Source of the DNA: Pseudoalteromonas peptidolytica
GTDB taxonomy: Bacteria; Pseudomonadota; Gammaproteobacteria; Enterobacterales; Alteromonadaceae
Reading direction: 5' to 3'
Assembly: GCF_012641745.1 (NCBI RefSeq)
Contig: NZ_WEHZ01000037.1
Coordinates: 1-43,575 of the forward strand
Length of the DNA: 43,575 nt
Part shown: positions 1 to 8,668 of the stretch, piece by piece
Position numbering within the stretch: position 1 is the stretch's first letter
Layout of the letters: every line of letters starts with the position of its first letter
Notes under the pieces: generated by a model
Databases searched by the model: none
Seen by the model: the letters and a program-made list of their open reading frames with translations, nothing else
Told to the model about the DNA's origin: nothing
Translations under genes and position numbers: made by a program

Positions 1-50
1 AGCTGTTGGGTCTCTCAAACAAAAAGAATAAAACAGTCTACTCTGTAACA

Positions 51-124
51 TCGCGAAGTAAACTCGCTCCCACCACAACATCAACAAAGCGCAGCACTGG
101 TAGGAGGCGGTTTACCCGCCGAGC
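51..124. repeat. Pair of inverted REP-like palindromes
   Basis: Two related palindromic segments lie head to head. The left one (51-73) reads, on the minus strand, GGTGGGAGCGAGTTTACTTC followed by GCGA. The right one (99-124) reads GGTAGGAGGCGGTTTACCCG on the plus strand. Each has a GTRGGAG-like head followed by a short GC-rich hairpin; in the right copy GGCGG (106-110) pairs with CCGCC (116-120) around TTTAC. This architecture resembles REP sequences of Pseudomonas and relatives (GTAGGAGC head plus hairpin), and an inverted pair is typical of REPIN/BIME units. They lie beyond the 3' end of rlmF. No RAYT transposase is in the window, so the family assignment is inference. Confidence 0.55.
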
Positions 125-215
125 TGTGTGACTAGAGACGAACGCATGGTAATAATCAACAATGCGATAGGCTTTCTAGCACGTGGATCCATTTACTGAA
201 GTTTCTAGATTAAAG

Positions 216-1085
216 TTATAGTGATGAAGAGGGTTTGAAAAAACTCCATGCGATAAAACGGCTTATCTTATTACCTTGACCCATCTCTATTATTCTCACT
301 TGTTCTGCTGCGACTTTTCTAATTTGCTTTTGAAGCGGTTTTATATTGTCTTTATTAGAGATGAGAGATGTAAACCAGTAAATTTGCTCTTTGTACATCG
401 CACTCTCAGCTATCATATTAAGCAAGAAGCGTTTTTCTCCACCTTCACACCATAATTCTTGAGCCTGGCCGCCAAAGTTTAGTGAACTTTGTGGCGTTTT
501 ATTGAGGTTTCTCCACTTGCGCTGTGTTCCTTTGTTTGCTTCGGCTTCACTAGAATGAAAGGGCGGGTTACACATTGAAAAATGATAAAATTGGTTTGCT
601 TTTATGATTGTCTTAAAAAATTGATTAGGCTGCTTTTGCTGAAGAACCTTTACTGGCAACTTATTTAATTCTGCAATGGTTTTAGCACATTTTACTGCAA
701 CAGGATTTATATCGGATGCTACAAAACGCCAGTTATATTCCCTTGAACCTAAGATGGGGTAGATCAAATTGGCACCGGTGCCAATATCTACGCCTTGAAC
801 TTTGTCAGGCAAATCACTTTCGTCGAGTAAATCTTTGAGCGCGTGAATGTAGTCTGCTCTGCCTGGCACGGGGGGGCATAAAAACTGTGGGGGGATATCC
901 CAAACTTGGATATCGTAGTCTGATTTAAGCAATGCTTTATTTAACAGTTTCACGGCATCTGGGTTTGCGAAGTCGATACTTCTGATACCATCAGCTCGTT
1001 TGTAAGCAAAATCTTTTAAAATGGGTTCGAGTGTTATGAGCTTATCGAGATCATAGCCAGAGTTATGCTTGTTTCTTGGATGCAC
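216..1085 (-). CDS. rlmF: 23S rRNA (adenine-1618-N6)-methyltransferase RlmF
   Basis: The 289-residue protein matches the RlmF (YbiN) family, which uses S-adenosylmethionine to methylate N6 of A1618 in 23S rRNA. It opens with MHPRNKHNSGYD, close to the family N-terminus. It carries a SAM-binding segment VDIGTGAN (about residues 99-106), an acidic strand-end in ASDINP (about 123-128), and the catalytic NPPF motif (173-176) typical of N6-adenine methyltransferases. Length is normal for the family. The ATG at 1085 is chosen because it gives the conserved N-terminus. It is transcribed away from the alpha/beta hydrolase on the other strand, with a short divergent spacer between them. No operon partner is visible. 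Confidence 0.93.
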   Translation of the reverse strand: MHPRNKHNSGYDLDKLITLEPILKDFAYKRADGIRSIDFANPDAVKLLNKALLKSDYDIQVWDIPPQFLCPPVPGRADYIHALKDLLDESDLPDKVQGVDIGTGANLIYPILGSREYNWRFVASDINPVAVKCAKTIAELNKLPVKVLQQKQPNQFFKTIIKANQFYHFSMCNPPFHSSEAEANKGTQRKWRNLNKTPQSSLNFGGQAQELWCEGGEKRFLLNMIAESAMYKEQIYWFTSLISNKDNIKPLQKQIRKVAAEQVRIIEMGQGNKISRFIAWSFFKPSSSL

Positions 1086-1260
1086 GGGGTTCTTCGAATA
1101 AATAAAAAGATTATAACACTTTTAATCGAACTCTTAAGTCTTGAAAAAATACTTTATCTTAAAGACATACCAACTTTTGCTTGCCTTGTTTTGGAGTTTA
1201 CTTATCAACCACTCAACTGGTACGATGAGGAACAAACGTTTAAAAAATCAAAACAAAGAA

Positions 1261-2181
1261 ATGGTAGAGCAAAAATCTCTGTTAGTAGATATAGAGGATG
1301 GGCACAAACTCCACCTCAGATATATAGCGAAACCCGGTAGTATTGGTCCTGTTGTATTCTTTATGCATGGTGCGGTCGAGAATGGTAAAATTTTCTACAC
1401 TGAATCTAATAAAGGATTAGCCCCTTTTTTGGCTGAACATGGTTATCGTTGTTTTGTGGGTGATCTTCGTGGTCGAGGTGGAAGCACGCCAAAAATTGAT
1501 TCAGAAGCGACTTACGGACAAACTGAATCAATTTTGTACGAAATTCCTGAAATGCTGAATTTTATCGAGCAATACACTGGCTCTAGAGCACAATATTGGG
1601 TTGGGCATTCTTGGGGGGGCGTATTGATGAATAGTGTTTTTGCACGCTTTCCAAGTGAAATTCAGCACGTGAAAGCTTGTGTCTATTTTGGCTCTAAGCG
1701 TAGCTTGTATAATAATCACCCCAGTAAATTACTTAAAGCAAACCTGTTATGGTTTAATGTTGCACATTACTACTCCAAAAAGTATGGTTATCTACCAGCG
1801 AAGAAGCTCGGTTGGGGAAGCGATGATGAGTCTTTAAAATCACATGCTCAAAGTGCTGACTGGGCACAAAAGAATCCTTGGATAGATTCAGACGATGGCT
1901 TTGATTACTCCTCTGTTTTACAACATATAATGTTACCACCGACTTTACACATAGCGGGAGTTAAAGATAAGGCGCTTGCTCAACCTGTTGATATTAAGGC
2001 TTTCATAAGTGAGTCAGGAAATGGGATCCAAGAGCTTAAGATTTATGGGAAAACACACGGCCATCAACATAATTATGGGCACATAGATATGTTAACCCAT
2101 AAACATGCACGTGATGATCAATTTAAAGATTTGCTTGCGTGGTTTGATCGCTTTGCGGTTGGGGGATCATCTTCTCAATAA
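1261..2181 (+). CDS. Alpha/beta hydrolase
   Basis: This is a serine hydrolase of the alpha/beta fold; the substrate is unknown. Counting from the ATG at 1261 (306 residues), an oxyanion-hole strand FFMHGAVENG lies near residues 33-42, the nucleophile elbow GHSWGG has its serine at about 117, a candidate acid is the Asp in AGVKDKAL, and candidate histidines lie in the GHIDMLTHKH segment near the C-terminus. The start is uncertain. The frame is open back to a TTG at 1141, which would add a hydrophobic stretch (YFILKTYQLLLALFWSLLI) resembling a signal anchor, and there is another ATG at 1225. None has a strong Shine-Dalgarno sequence. I chose 1261 because the recognisable domain begins just after it. 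The last 59 bases overlap the end of the convergent sulfotransferase gene. Confidence 0.8.
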   Translation: MVEQKSLLVDIEDGHKLHLRYIAKPGSIGPVVFFMHGAVENGKIFYTESNKGLAPFLAEHGYRCFVGDLRGRGGSTPKIDSEATYGQTESILYEIPEMLNFIEQYTGSRAQYWVGHSWGGVLMNSVFARFPSEIQHVKACVYFGSKRSLYNNHPSKLLKANLLWFNVAHYYSKKYGYLPAKKLGWGSDDESLKSHAQSADWAQKNPWIDSDDGFDYSSVLQHIMLPPTLHIAGVKDKALAQPVDIKAFISESGNGIQELKIYGKTHGHQHNYGHIDMLTHKHARDDQFKDLLAWFDRFAVGGSSSQ

Positions 2182-3589
2182 ACCCTTCATAACGCTGCCA
2201 CTTTTCTAGTGGTTGCGTACTGATTGGCTTTCTAACTTGGGCTTTGCTCAAGGTATGCACTGGCTTTTTAGACTTATGAAAGTCCAAGCATTCAGGTTCG
2301 TACTTTTGATACAAAAAGCCCAAACATTTCTTGATGGTTTTTTCTGGTTCAGCAATCAGTTGTTCGTAACTAAACGTGAAAATGTCCCTTTTCATAAATT
2401 GGTAAAAATGAGACATAAGGTCGCTTTGCGCTTGTGCATACAAGGCAAACTCACTTAAAGAGCAAAAATAAGGTTCACTTTCGGCGAAATGGTTACTGTA
2501 TACTGACCAAGCTGTTGCTTTGAAATTGCGTGTTAAATGAATTACTCGCGCTTCGGGGAAGAGCTTGTGGATTAACCCCAGATTTTGAAAATTCGCTGGT
2601 AGCTTATTTATCACAACTTCTTCAGATACTCTATGTCTTTTTATTTCATCGACATAGAGAATGCGGCAATGATCTAACATCGAATTACTGAGTTGGTTTA
2701 AGCATGCGGGAAACTCAGCATTATTACGCATACTGAGGTAGGGGACAATTTTGTCACTGATCACTGTATTCTCGCCAAGAGTTCCAATATTTGAGTGTTG
2801 CACCAACATTTGCTCAAGGAGCGTAGATCCTGTTCTTGGCAGACCAACAATAAATACCGGTGTAAATGTTGTTTTTACTTTATCACTGGGTTTATTAAAG
2901 AAAGATTGGCCACAATATCGTTTAATCGATTCAAAAAATGGAAGCATATCTAGAGTGCGAAACTCACTCAAGGATAGCTGAGTTTCATTTGCTAGCGCAA
3001 AATGCTCCTGCGCGAGCTTGTAATCACCTAAACGCTCATGACATTTTGCTTTTGCATAGTAGACAACTGTTTTCAGTCTAGGGGTTTCAAACTCCTCCTC
3101 AAGTTTAGTTAATTGAATTAAATAGCTTGAGAGCGCGTTTGGTTTTGACATTTGTACGAGTTCATAAAGCATAAATGCAGTCACCGCGCTGTGTGGGCAA
3201 CTCAACCCAGCTTTAAAAACATTTTTTGCCTGCTCGATGAAGCCATAGTCCAGATAAAATTGGCCGAGTTGATAATGGGCTTGGGCATTATGTTTTGCCA
3301 CGCTAAGCGTGTATTCAAGTACGGTTTTGGCGTCGACTGGTGAGCCAACCGCTAAAAAAGCGTCTGCTAATGCAAAAAGTGGCTCGAGCATTTTTGGCAG
3401 GTGTTCACAGGCTCTTTTTAAGTAGTAGATTGCATTATCATACTGCTCTAAACGCATACAGATACGACCTACACCAAAAAGAGCCGCGCCATTTTTTGGT
3501 GATTGTTTTAAAACCGATTTGTACATAAACTCGGCTTCTCGAAGTTTGTTCTCTGCCAACAGCTCGTTGGCTCGCTGTAATAACAACAT
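2123..3589 (-). CDS. TPR-containing sulfotransferase family protein
   Basis: A 488-residue two-part protein. Residues 1 to about 210 form tetratricopeptide repeats (helices such as AEFMYKSVLKQSPKNGAALFGVGRI and DNAIYYLKRACEH). The C-terminal half is a sulfotransferase domain: the 5'-phosphosulfate loop FIVGLPRTGSTLLEQ is at about 246-260 and the 3'-phosphate-binding segment follows in RVIHLTRNFKATAWSVYSNHF. Family members transfer sulfate from PAPS to a hydroxyl or amine acceptor. The acceptor is unknown, and many bacterial TPR-sulfotransferases are uncharacterised. No signal peptide is seen. The gene reads toward the alpha/beta hydrolase and its 3' end overlaps it by 59 bases. Confidence 0.85.
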   Translation of the reverse strand: MLLLQRANELLAENKLREAEFMYKSVLKQSPKNGAALFGVGRICMRLEQYDNAIYYLKRACEHLPKMLEPLFALADAFLAVGSPVDAKTVLEYTLSVAKHNAQAHYQLGQFYLDYGFIEQAKNVFKAGLSCPHSAVTAFMLYELVQMSKPNALSSYLIQLTKLEEEFETPRLKTVVYYAKAKCHERLGDYKLAQEHFALANETQLSLSEFRTLDMLPFFESIKRYCGQSFFNKPSDKVKTTFTPVFIVGLPRTGSTLLEQMLVQHSNIGTLGENTVISDKIVPYLSMRNNAEFPACLNQLSNSMLDHCRILYVDEIKRHRVSEEVVINKLPANFQNLGLIHKLFPEARVIHLTRNFKATAWSVYSNHFAESEPYFCSLSEFALYAQAQSDLMSHFYQFMKRDIFTFSYEQLIAEPEKTIKKCLGFLYQKYEPECLDFHKSKKPVHTLSKAQVRKPISTQPLEKWQRYEGFIEKMIPQPQSDQTTQANL

Positions 3590-3631
3590 GTGCTAATAGA
3601 GTTACTTAATCAATTTTCAATAGAATAAAAA

Positions 3632-3666
3632 TAAAAAGGCGAAATAGCTATTGCTAGTTCGCCTTT
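3632..3666 (-). terminator. Rho-independent terminator of the TonB receptor gene at 3688-6279
   Basis: A stem AAAGGCGAA (3635-3643) pairs with TTCGCCTTT (3658-3666). It is extended inward by TAGC/GCTA around a TATT loop after one mismatch. Read on the minus strand, the stem lies 22 bases after the receptor stop codon and is followed by a T-rich tract (TTTTTATTTTTA), as expected for intrinsic termination. It separates the receptor from the downstream sulfotransferase gene. Confidence 0.85.
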
Positions 3667-3687
3667 GTTTCTGGGTTACAGTAAAAG

Positions 3688-6279
3688 TTAGAACGTATAT
3701 GTTGCTTTGACGTAGTAGAAGCCGCCATTTATACCGTATGGTGAGGTTTCGTAGTATTTGCCACCCCAGTTATTATTTGGAATGCCAGTTGCGTCATAAA
3801 AATCAAGTTCTTCAGGATCTTGGTCGAAAATATTATTTGCACCAACAGATAAGCTAATTGAATCTGTTGCAAAATAAGTTAACTCTGCATCGAACGTGAT
3901 AGTTGCATCAGCTGTTTTAGCCGTTGCGTCATAATCTACGTGGACACCTTGATATTCACCGTAGTAGTTCATCCGAACAAAACCTGAAAAAGTATCCCAC
4001 TGTTGGGACCAAGTTAGTGTGCCTCTGTGTTTTGGCAGGTCGTTTTCTAGACGAGATACCTTGAAATCACCAGTAATTGCAGAAAACCGGTCTACTTCGG
4101 TTTCATTCCAGTTGTAGGCTGCACTGAAGGTCGCGTAACCTCCAAGCATGTCCATCGAGTAGTTACCTACCAAGTCGACCCCTTGAGTAGTGGTATCGAA
4201 GTCGTTTGTAAAGAAACTAACTTGAGCTAGATTATCTACATTTGGTACACCTGCCGCTTTAAGTGCCTCTTTATCAGCATCACTCAACACAATTTTTTCT
4301 GATTGACTCAAGCGATCAGTGACTTCTATGTTGTAGTAATCCAATGTGATAAACAGGTCACCAGAACGGTATACTGCGCCTAAAGTAAAGCTTTCTGACT
4401 CTTCAGGAGTCAGCTCTGTACCACCTAGCTGCTCTGAGACAGGGTTAGTTGGTGGAAGTAATGCAGAGTCAACTAGCACACCGCTACTTAAGTTTGTTTG
4501 AACGTTAGAGACATTTGCTTGACCAACCGTTGGTGCCCTAAAACCGGTGCTCACCGAGCCACGTACAGAGAAGTCTTCGGTAACGTGATATTGACCAGTA
4601 ATTTTGAAGTTGGTGGTTGAACCAAATGTATCGTAGTCTTCGTATCTTAGTGCCCACCCCATTAAAAAGTCTTCAGTAAATGGGGTTTCAATATCGATGT
4701 AAGCAGCGTAGTTACGACGAGTGTATTCTCCGGCTGCTGACGGTTTAAAGCCAGGGAAACCATTAGAACCAATACCAAAACCTTGCTGCGTAAGTGGGCC
4801 TGCGATAAATGATGCTTCATCGCCTGCAAGTACCTCAAAGGTTTCTTCATGCCATTCGAGACCCGCGGCAACATTCACGTCATATGCAAGATCAAAATCA
4901 TAGCCTTTAGAAACATCGAAATTGAAATTCTTTTCTAATTGTATGTACTTACCTGGGCTGAAATCCATTGGCGTGTCAGCACCAAGAGATGCGTTTACCG
5001 TATTGGTAATGAAATAGCGTGACTCATTACGTCCTACTGAGCCACTTAAATCCCAGTAGCCACCTTCCAAAAAGCCATCTTGAAACTCACCTTCAACACC
5101 GATAGTCAAAGAGGTGTCAGTAATGTTGCCACCAAAGTTTGGAGTAAAACCGCCAGGTAAAATTTCATTAAACGCGAAACAGTTGCGGCCTAACTCGGTA
5201 TCGGCTGCAATTAATTGATAAGCCGGAATATTTTCAACGTTTCTGTCAGTAAGGTTGACGACTGGACACTCAATACCAACGCCAACGCCATCTAGGTCTC
5301 CAACTAGTAGTGTTTCTCCACCGTCGTTAGAATACACACCGGGGCGGGTCTGAGGGTTCCGGTAGTAGAACCCCCCTTTGACGTCGCGTTCTGAGTAATT
5401 ACCAAACATATAGAAGTGCGCATTATCTGTAACGTCTACACCAACATTACCAAAGATACTAATATCATCTTTAATTTCTGGAGCGCCCCATATTTGTGCT
5501 GGGTCACCAACACCTTCTACACCCGCACCGATGTAAGCGGCAGCGTCCGGACGTTGAACACTTCTGCTTGTCGCATCAGCTTCCTTATATTGGAAGCTAA
5601 GGTTTGCAAAGCCGTTATCGGTAAATGGCAAACCGACATTACCTTCTATAACAGTTGTGTCGCCATCCCCTTCATAATACTCACCTTGGCGCACTGAGAA
5701 AGAGCCTCCCTCACTTGCGTCTTTCAGTACGAAGTTCATTACACCAGCAATAGCATCTGAACCGTACTGTGCAGCAGCGCCATCACGAAGAACTTCAACC
5801 TGCTTTAGCGCAATACTTGGGATCACTGAAATGTCAGGACCTTGTGCACCGTCGTTAATACCGCCTCCAAGGAAAGCAATAACGGATGAGCGGTGACGAC
5901 GCTTACCGTTTAATAGAATAAGCGTACTATCTGCTGGCAAGCCACGTAGGTTGGCTGGTCTTACTAAGGTTGCTGCATCGCTGATAGGGTTCGCATGCAC
6001 GTTTAGTGATGGAACTGAACCTTTGAGCAACTCAAGCATATCTGAGCCGGCTGCTTTGGACATATCTTCTGCGCCGATGATATCGATTGGAACCGGCGAC
6101 TCGCCAACAGAACGAGGCGCAGCCCTTGAACCGACTACAGCAATCTTTTCTATTTTCTCATCGACTTTGGGTTTATCGGCCTCTTCAGCTATGGCAGTTG
6201 TTGTAAGAAGTGATGTTGTTGCAGCTGATGCTAGCGCAAGGCGAATTGCACGGCGCAGCGTGTTACTATTTTGTTTCAT
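3688..6279 (-). CDS. TonB-dependent outer-membrane receptor
   Basis: An 863-residue TonB-dependent receptor that would import a ligand across the outer membrane using TonB-ExbBD energy. The start at 6279 gives MKQNSNTLRRAIRLALASAA, a signal peptide ending near TAIAEEA, and has an upstream GGGGAAACAGG ribosome site. The open frame extends 47 codons further upstream, but those residues do not look like a leader. The plug domain is clear: IAVVGSRAAPRS (TonB-box-like), PVPIDIIGAEDM, LRGLPADSTLILLNGKRRHR and VEVLRDGAAAQYGSDAIAGVMNFVLK. The C-terminus ends YYVKATYTF, with the terminal aromatic residue typical of outer-membrane beta-barrels. The ligand cannot be assigned: no siderophore, vitamin or sugar genes are adjacent. 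A long AT-rich leader region lies upstream and a terminator downstream. Confidence 0.93.
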   Translation of the reverse strand: MKQNSNTLRRAIRLALASAATTSLLTTTAIAEEADKPKVDEKIEKIAVVGSRAAPRSVGESPVPIDIIGAEDMSKAAGSDMLELLKGSVPSLNVHANPISDAATLVRPANLRGLPADSTLILLNGKRRHRSSVIAFLGGGINDGAQGPDISVIPSIALKQVEVLRDGAAAQYGSDAIAGVMNFVLKDASEGGSFSVRQGEYYEGDGDTTVIEGNVGLPFTDNGFANLSFQYKEADATSRSVQRPDAAAYIGAGVEGVGDPAQIWGAPEIKDDISIFGNVGVDVTDNAHFYMFGNYSERDVKGGFYYRNPQTRPGVYSNDGGETLLVGDLDGVGVGIECPVVNLTDRNVENIPAYQLIAADTELGRNCFAFNEILPGGFTPNFGGNITDTSLTIGVEGEFQDGFLEGGYWDLSGSVGRNESRYFITNTVNASLGADTPMDFSPGKYIQLEKNFNFDVSKGYDFDLAYDVNVAAGLEWHEETFEVLAGDEASFIAGPLTQQGFGIGSNGFPGFKPSAAGEYTRRNYAAYIDIETPFTEDFLMGWALRYEDYDTFGSTTNFKITGQYHVTEDFSVRGSVSTGFRAPTVGQANVSNVQTNLSSGVLVDSALLPPTNPVSEQLGGTELTPEESESFTLGAVYRSGDLFITLDYYNIEVTDRLSQSEKIVLSDADKEALKAAGVPNVDNLAQVSFFTNDFDTTTQGVDLVGNYSMDMLGGYATFSAAYNWNETEVDRFSAITGDFKVSRLENDLPKHRGTLTWSQQWDTFSGFVRMNYYGEYQGVHVDYDATAKTADATITFDAELTYFATDSISLSVGANNIFDQDPEELDFYDATGIPNNNWGGKYYETSPYGINGGFYYVKATYTF

Positions 6280-6808
6280 CCTGTTTCCCCAGTTGATTGT
6301 TGTTGTCATACCAATAAAAAGGTCATTTATAATATTTTTACCTTTAATACACATATAATTTAATTTGCTATGTGTTGGCAAGCGCTTTTTTAAAATTAGC
6401 AGCGATTTAGAAAACTGCAACTTTCTGAATAACTTTTTGTTTCCGCTATAAAGAATGTCAAAACCCTAAATATAAGTTGTTGTTAAAGATGATGTTTTAT
6501 GGCTTTTCTTTGGTTTCTCACATTAAGCTTAATTTGTTGCATATCTATGATGATAAAATAGAGGAGGAAGGTAACAGCGAATATTGAGTTTTTGTTTATT
6601 ATTTAATCATAATTAAAGCTCACGTCTTGGTTGCAGAGGTGTGATCGAGAATTCTAGCTATGTCGTGGGGAAATCATATTGAGTCGGGTATTTTATACAA
6701 AAAAATTACCCCTCTACTTGGCTAGCACATATTTTTGTACTAATGGCTAATAGCTAAAAGCGCGTAAACTTTGATAGACTTGGGTTATCACTATTTTTGA
6801 GTTAATGA
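6280..6808. other. Long AT-rich divergent intergenic region
   Basis: This 529-base stretch separates two divergent genes: the TonB receptor start at 6279 (minus) and the LETM1-like gene start at 6809 (plus). It must hold promoters for both. I see no convincing coding sequence or structured RNA. An AAGCGCTT palindrome sits at 6380-6387, within the minus-strand leader of the receptor. This core is common in LacI-family operators, but the flanks are not symmetric. A GAGGAGGAAGG purine run near 6561-6572 resembles a ribosome site but has no usable start codon behind it. Confidence 0.5.
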
Positions 6809-7183
6809 ATGAAACTGATCAAAGTTGTTCACAAAGCACCGATGCGCGTTGCTCGGATCAGTAAACGCCGGCAGCAGATCAGATTACGCCGCGCTATGGT
6901 TGCGCTTAAATGTGCCCTTGAACAAGAAAAGCAAGAAACCAAAGAAATGCTTGAAATTTATAAACGCTACACCTTGGGAAAAGCAGATAGGACTGAACTA
7001 AAGACTGCTAACGCACAACTTGTTGATATACTGAAAGGCCTAGGACTAGGCGTATTTGCGATTTTGCCTTTTGCTCCTATCACTATTCCAATTATTGTAA
7101 AAGTAGGTAGCTTAGTGGGGGTCGATGTGTTGCCAAGCTCCTTTAATTTGAAAAAAAAGCCGACAGATACCAAGAATTCGTGA
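6809..7183 (+). CDS. Small LETM1-like domain membrane protein
   Basis: A 124-residue protein with a basic amino-terminus (RRQQIRLRRAM), a helical charged middle (EQEKQETKEMLEIYKRYTLGKADRTEL), and one hydrophobic segment (about residues 72-100, LGLGVFAILPFAPITIPIIV) followed by VDVLPSSF. The pattern of a membrane helix with LPFAPI and then LPSxF resembles the start of the LETM1 ribosome-binding-like domain, known from mitochondrial ion-exchange and ribosome-associated proteins and from short bacterial homologues. The biochemical role in bacteria is not established. There is no strong Shine-Dalgarno sequence. An M17 aminopeptidase follows 55 bases downstream on the same strand. The LETM1 relation is read by eye. 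Confidence 0.6.
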   Translation: MKLIKVVHKAPMRVARISKRRQQIRLRRAMVALKCALEQEKQETKEMLEIYKRYTLGKADRTELKTANAQLVDILKGLGLGVFAILPFAPITIPIIVKVGSLVGVDVLPSSFNLKKKPTDTKNS

Positions 7184-7238
7184 ATTTTCTTTTTAGGCTT
7201 GTTAATCTACGTAAGGACATTATAAATTTGAGGCCTAC

Positions 7239-8603
7239 ATGAACAATCTAGTCGTTCACTCTTCTATGGGTACACCCATTTCTCTTTTTTCCGCGACAGA
7301 CCTAGTATCGTGGCAAGCAAAGCAATCAGAAACCGTTCAATTACTTATTAATACTGCAAAACTTCAGTCACAAAAAACGATTGTCATTCCCGCTTTAGGC
7401 TCTAATGAGGTTGAGCGAGTCATCGTTTTGATTGAAGAAGAGGGAGATTTTTGGGCTTTAGGTAATCTTGCTAAACAACTACCAAAAGGCACTTACACTC
7501 TAGATGTTGCTGAGGAGCTGGTTGAAGCTAACGCTACTGCCTTTTTGCTCGGTGCATACCTGTTTGCCGCTTACAAAGAGCTTGCACCTATTGTTGCTAA
7601 GCTGGCTATTGCCGATGAGCAGACTTATCACAAAGTCAAAGCGACAGTTGAGTCGATAAACCTTGCTCGTGACTTAGTAAACACACCTGCCGCAGATATG
7701 ATGCCACAGCATATGGCTGAAGTGATGTCAGAACTTGCTGAGCAATATGGTGCTGATTTTAATCAAATTGTTGGTGATGAATTACTAGAACAAAACTATC
7801 CGACTATTCATATGGTTGGTCGTGCCAGTGATAATGCGCCAAGATTATTAGACTTACGGTGGGGGGATGATAAGCACCCTAAATTGACGCTTGTGGGCAA
7901 GGGAGTGTGCTTTGATTCCGGTGGACTTGACCTGAAACCTGCGTCTGGTATGCGCAATATGAAAAAAGACATGGGCGGTGCTGCCCATGTTATTGCACTT
8001 GCTAATATGGTTATGGCAGCAAAATTACCGGTGCGGTTACGCGTGCTTATCCCTGCGGTTGAGAATGCTGTTTCGCGTAATGCTTTTAGACCAGGAGATG
8101 TGATAAAAACACGTAAAGGTATCACCGTTGAAATAGACAATACTGACGCGGAAGGGCGATTGGTGCTTTGCGATGCGTTAGCAGAAGCACAAACGGAATC
8201 TCCAGCGCTTTTAGTCGATTTTGCTACGTTAACCGGTGCATGTCGCATTGCTTTGGGAACTGAGCTTCCTGGTTTTTACTCGACAGATCAAAAAATTGCT
8301 GCTGAGTTAATGGAAATAGGGCTGAGCAATGCCGATCCAATTTGGCAGCTGCCGCTATTTGATCAATATAAAGCGTTATTTAAGAGTGATGTAGCTGATA
8401 TTGCCAACTGTGGCTCAACGCCATTTGGTGGCTCTATTACTGCGGCACTTTACTTAAAAGAATTTGTTGAGCCTCAAACTACACCTTGGCTTCATTTCGA
8501 CGTTATGGCGTGGAACTTAAGAGCACTTCCGGGTAGGCCGGTCGGCGGTGAGGCGCTCGGATTGAGAACGATGTTCAGCTATCTCGAGAAAAAGTTTAGC
8601 TAA
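7239..8603 (+). CDS. M17-family leucyl aminopeptidase
   Basis: A 454-residue member of peptidase family M17, a dinuclear-metal enzyme that removes amino-terminal residues from peptides in the cytoplasm. The metal and active-site segments are intact: VGKGVCFDSGGLDLKP with the catalytic Lys at about 221, KKDMGGAAHV, and the family signature NTDAEGRL starting at Asn301. A GAGG ribosome site lies six bases before the ATG. It is shorter than E. coli PepA (about 500 residues) and belongs to the shorter-N-domain M17 branch, so I do not assign pepA or pepB. It ends just before a bidirectional terminator shared with pepD; the two genes for small-peptide degradation are convergent. Confidence 0.92.
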   Translation: MNNLVVHSSMGTPISLFSATDLVSWQAKQSETVQLLINTAKLQSQKTIVIPALGSNEVERVIVLIEEEGDFWALGNLAKQLPKGTYTLDVAEELVEANATAFLLGAYLFAAYKELAPIVAKLAIADEQTYHKVKATVESINLARDLVNTPAADMMPQHMAEVMSELAEQYGADFNQIVGDELLEQNYPTIHMVGRASDNAPRLLDLRWGDDKHPKLTLVGKGVCFDSGGLDLKPASGMRNMKKDMGGAAHVIALANMVMAAKLPVRLRVLIPAVENAVSRNAFRPGDVIKTRKGITVEIDNTDAEGRLVLCDALAEAQTESPALLVDFATLTGACRIALGTELPGFYSTDQKIAAELMEIGLSNADPIWQLPLFDQYKALFKSDVADIANCGSTPFGGSITAALYLKEFVEPQTTPWLHFDVMAWNLRALPGRPVGGEALGLRTMFSYLEKKFS

Positions 8604-8623
8604 CTGCTTTATTTACCTGTTGT

Positions 8624-8660
8624 AAAAAAGCCCAGCGATGATTAAGCGTCTGGGCTTTTA
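8624..8660. terminator. Bidirectional rho-independent terminator
   Basis: AAAAGCCCAG (8625-8634 region) pairs with CTGGGCTTTT (8650-8659). The stem is flanked by A residues on the left and T residues on the right, so it can end transcription on both strands. It lies between the convergent M17 peptidase (stop at 8603) and pepD (stop at 8669). Confidence 0.88.
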
Positions 8661-8668
8661 TTTATTAA

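Noticed and set aside
1065..1340. Plus-strand open frame across the rlmF start region
   Set aside because: Different frame from the hydrolase, no domain, no ribosome site; a shadow.
5951..6358. 135-codon plus-strand frame antisense to the TonB receptor leader
   Set aside because: It mirrors the receptor plug and signal peptide codons and has no recognisable domain.
6380..6387. AAGCGCTT as a LacI-family operator
   Set aside because: Only the 8-base core is symmetric and the flanks do not match, so it is mentioned but not annotated as a site.
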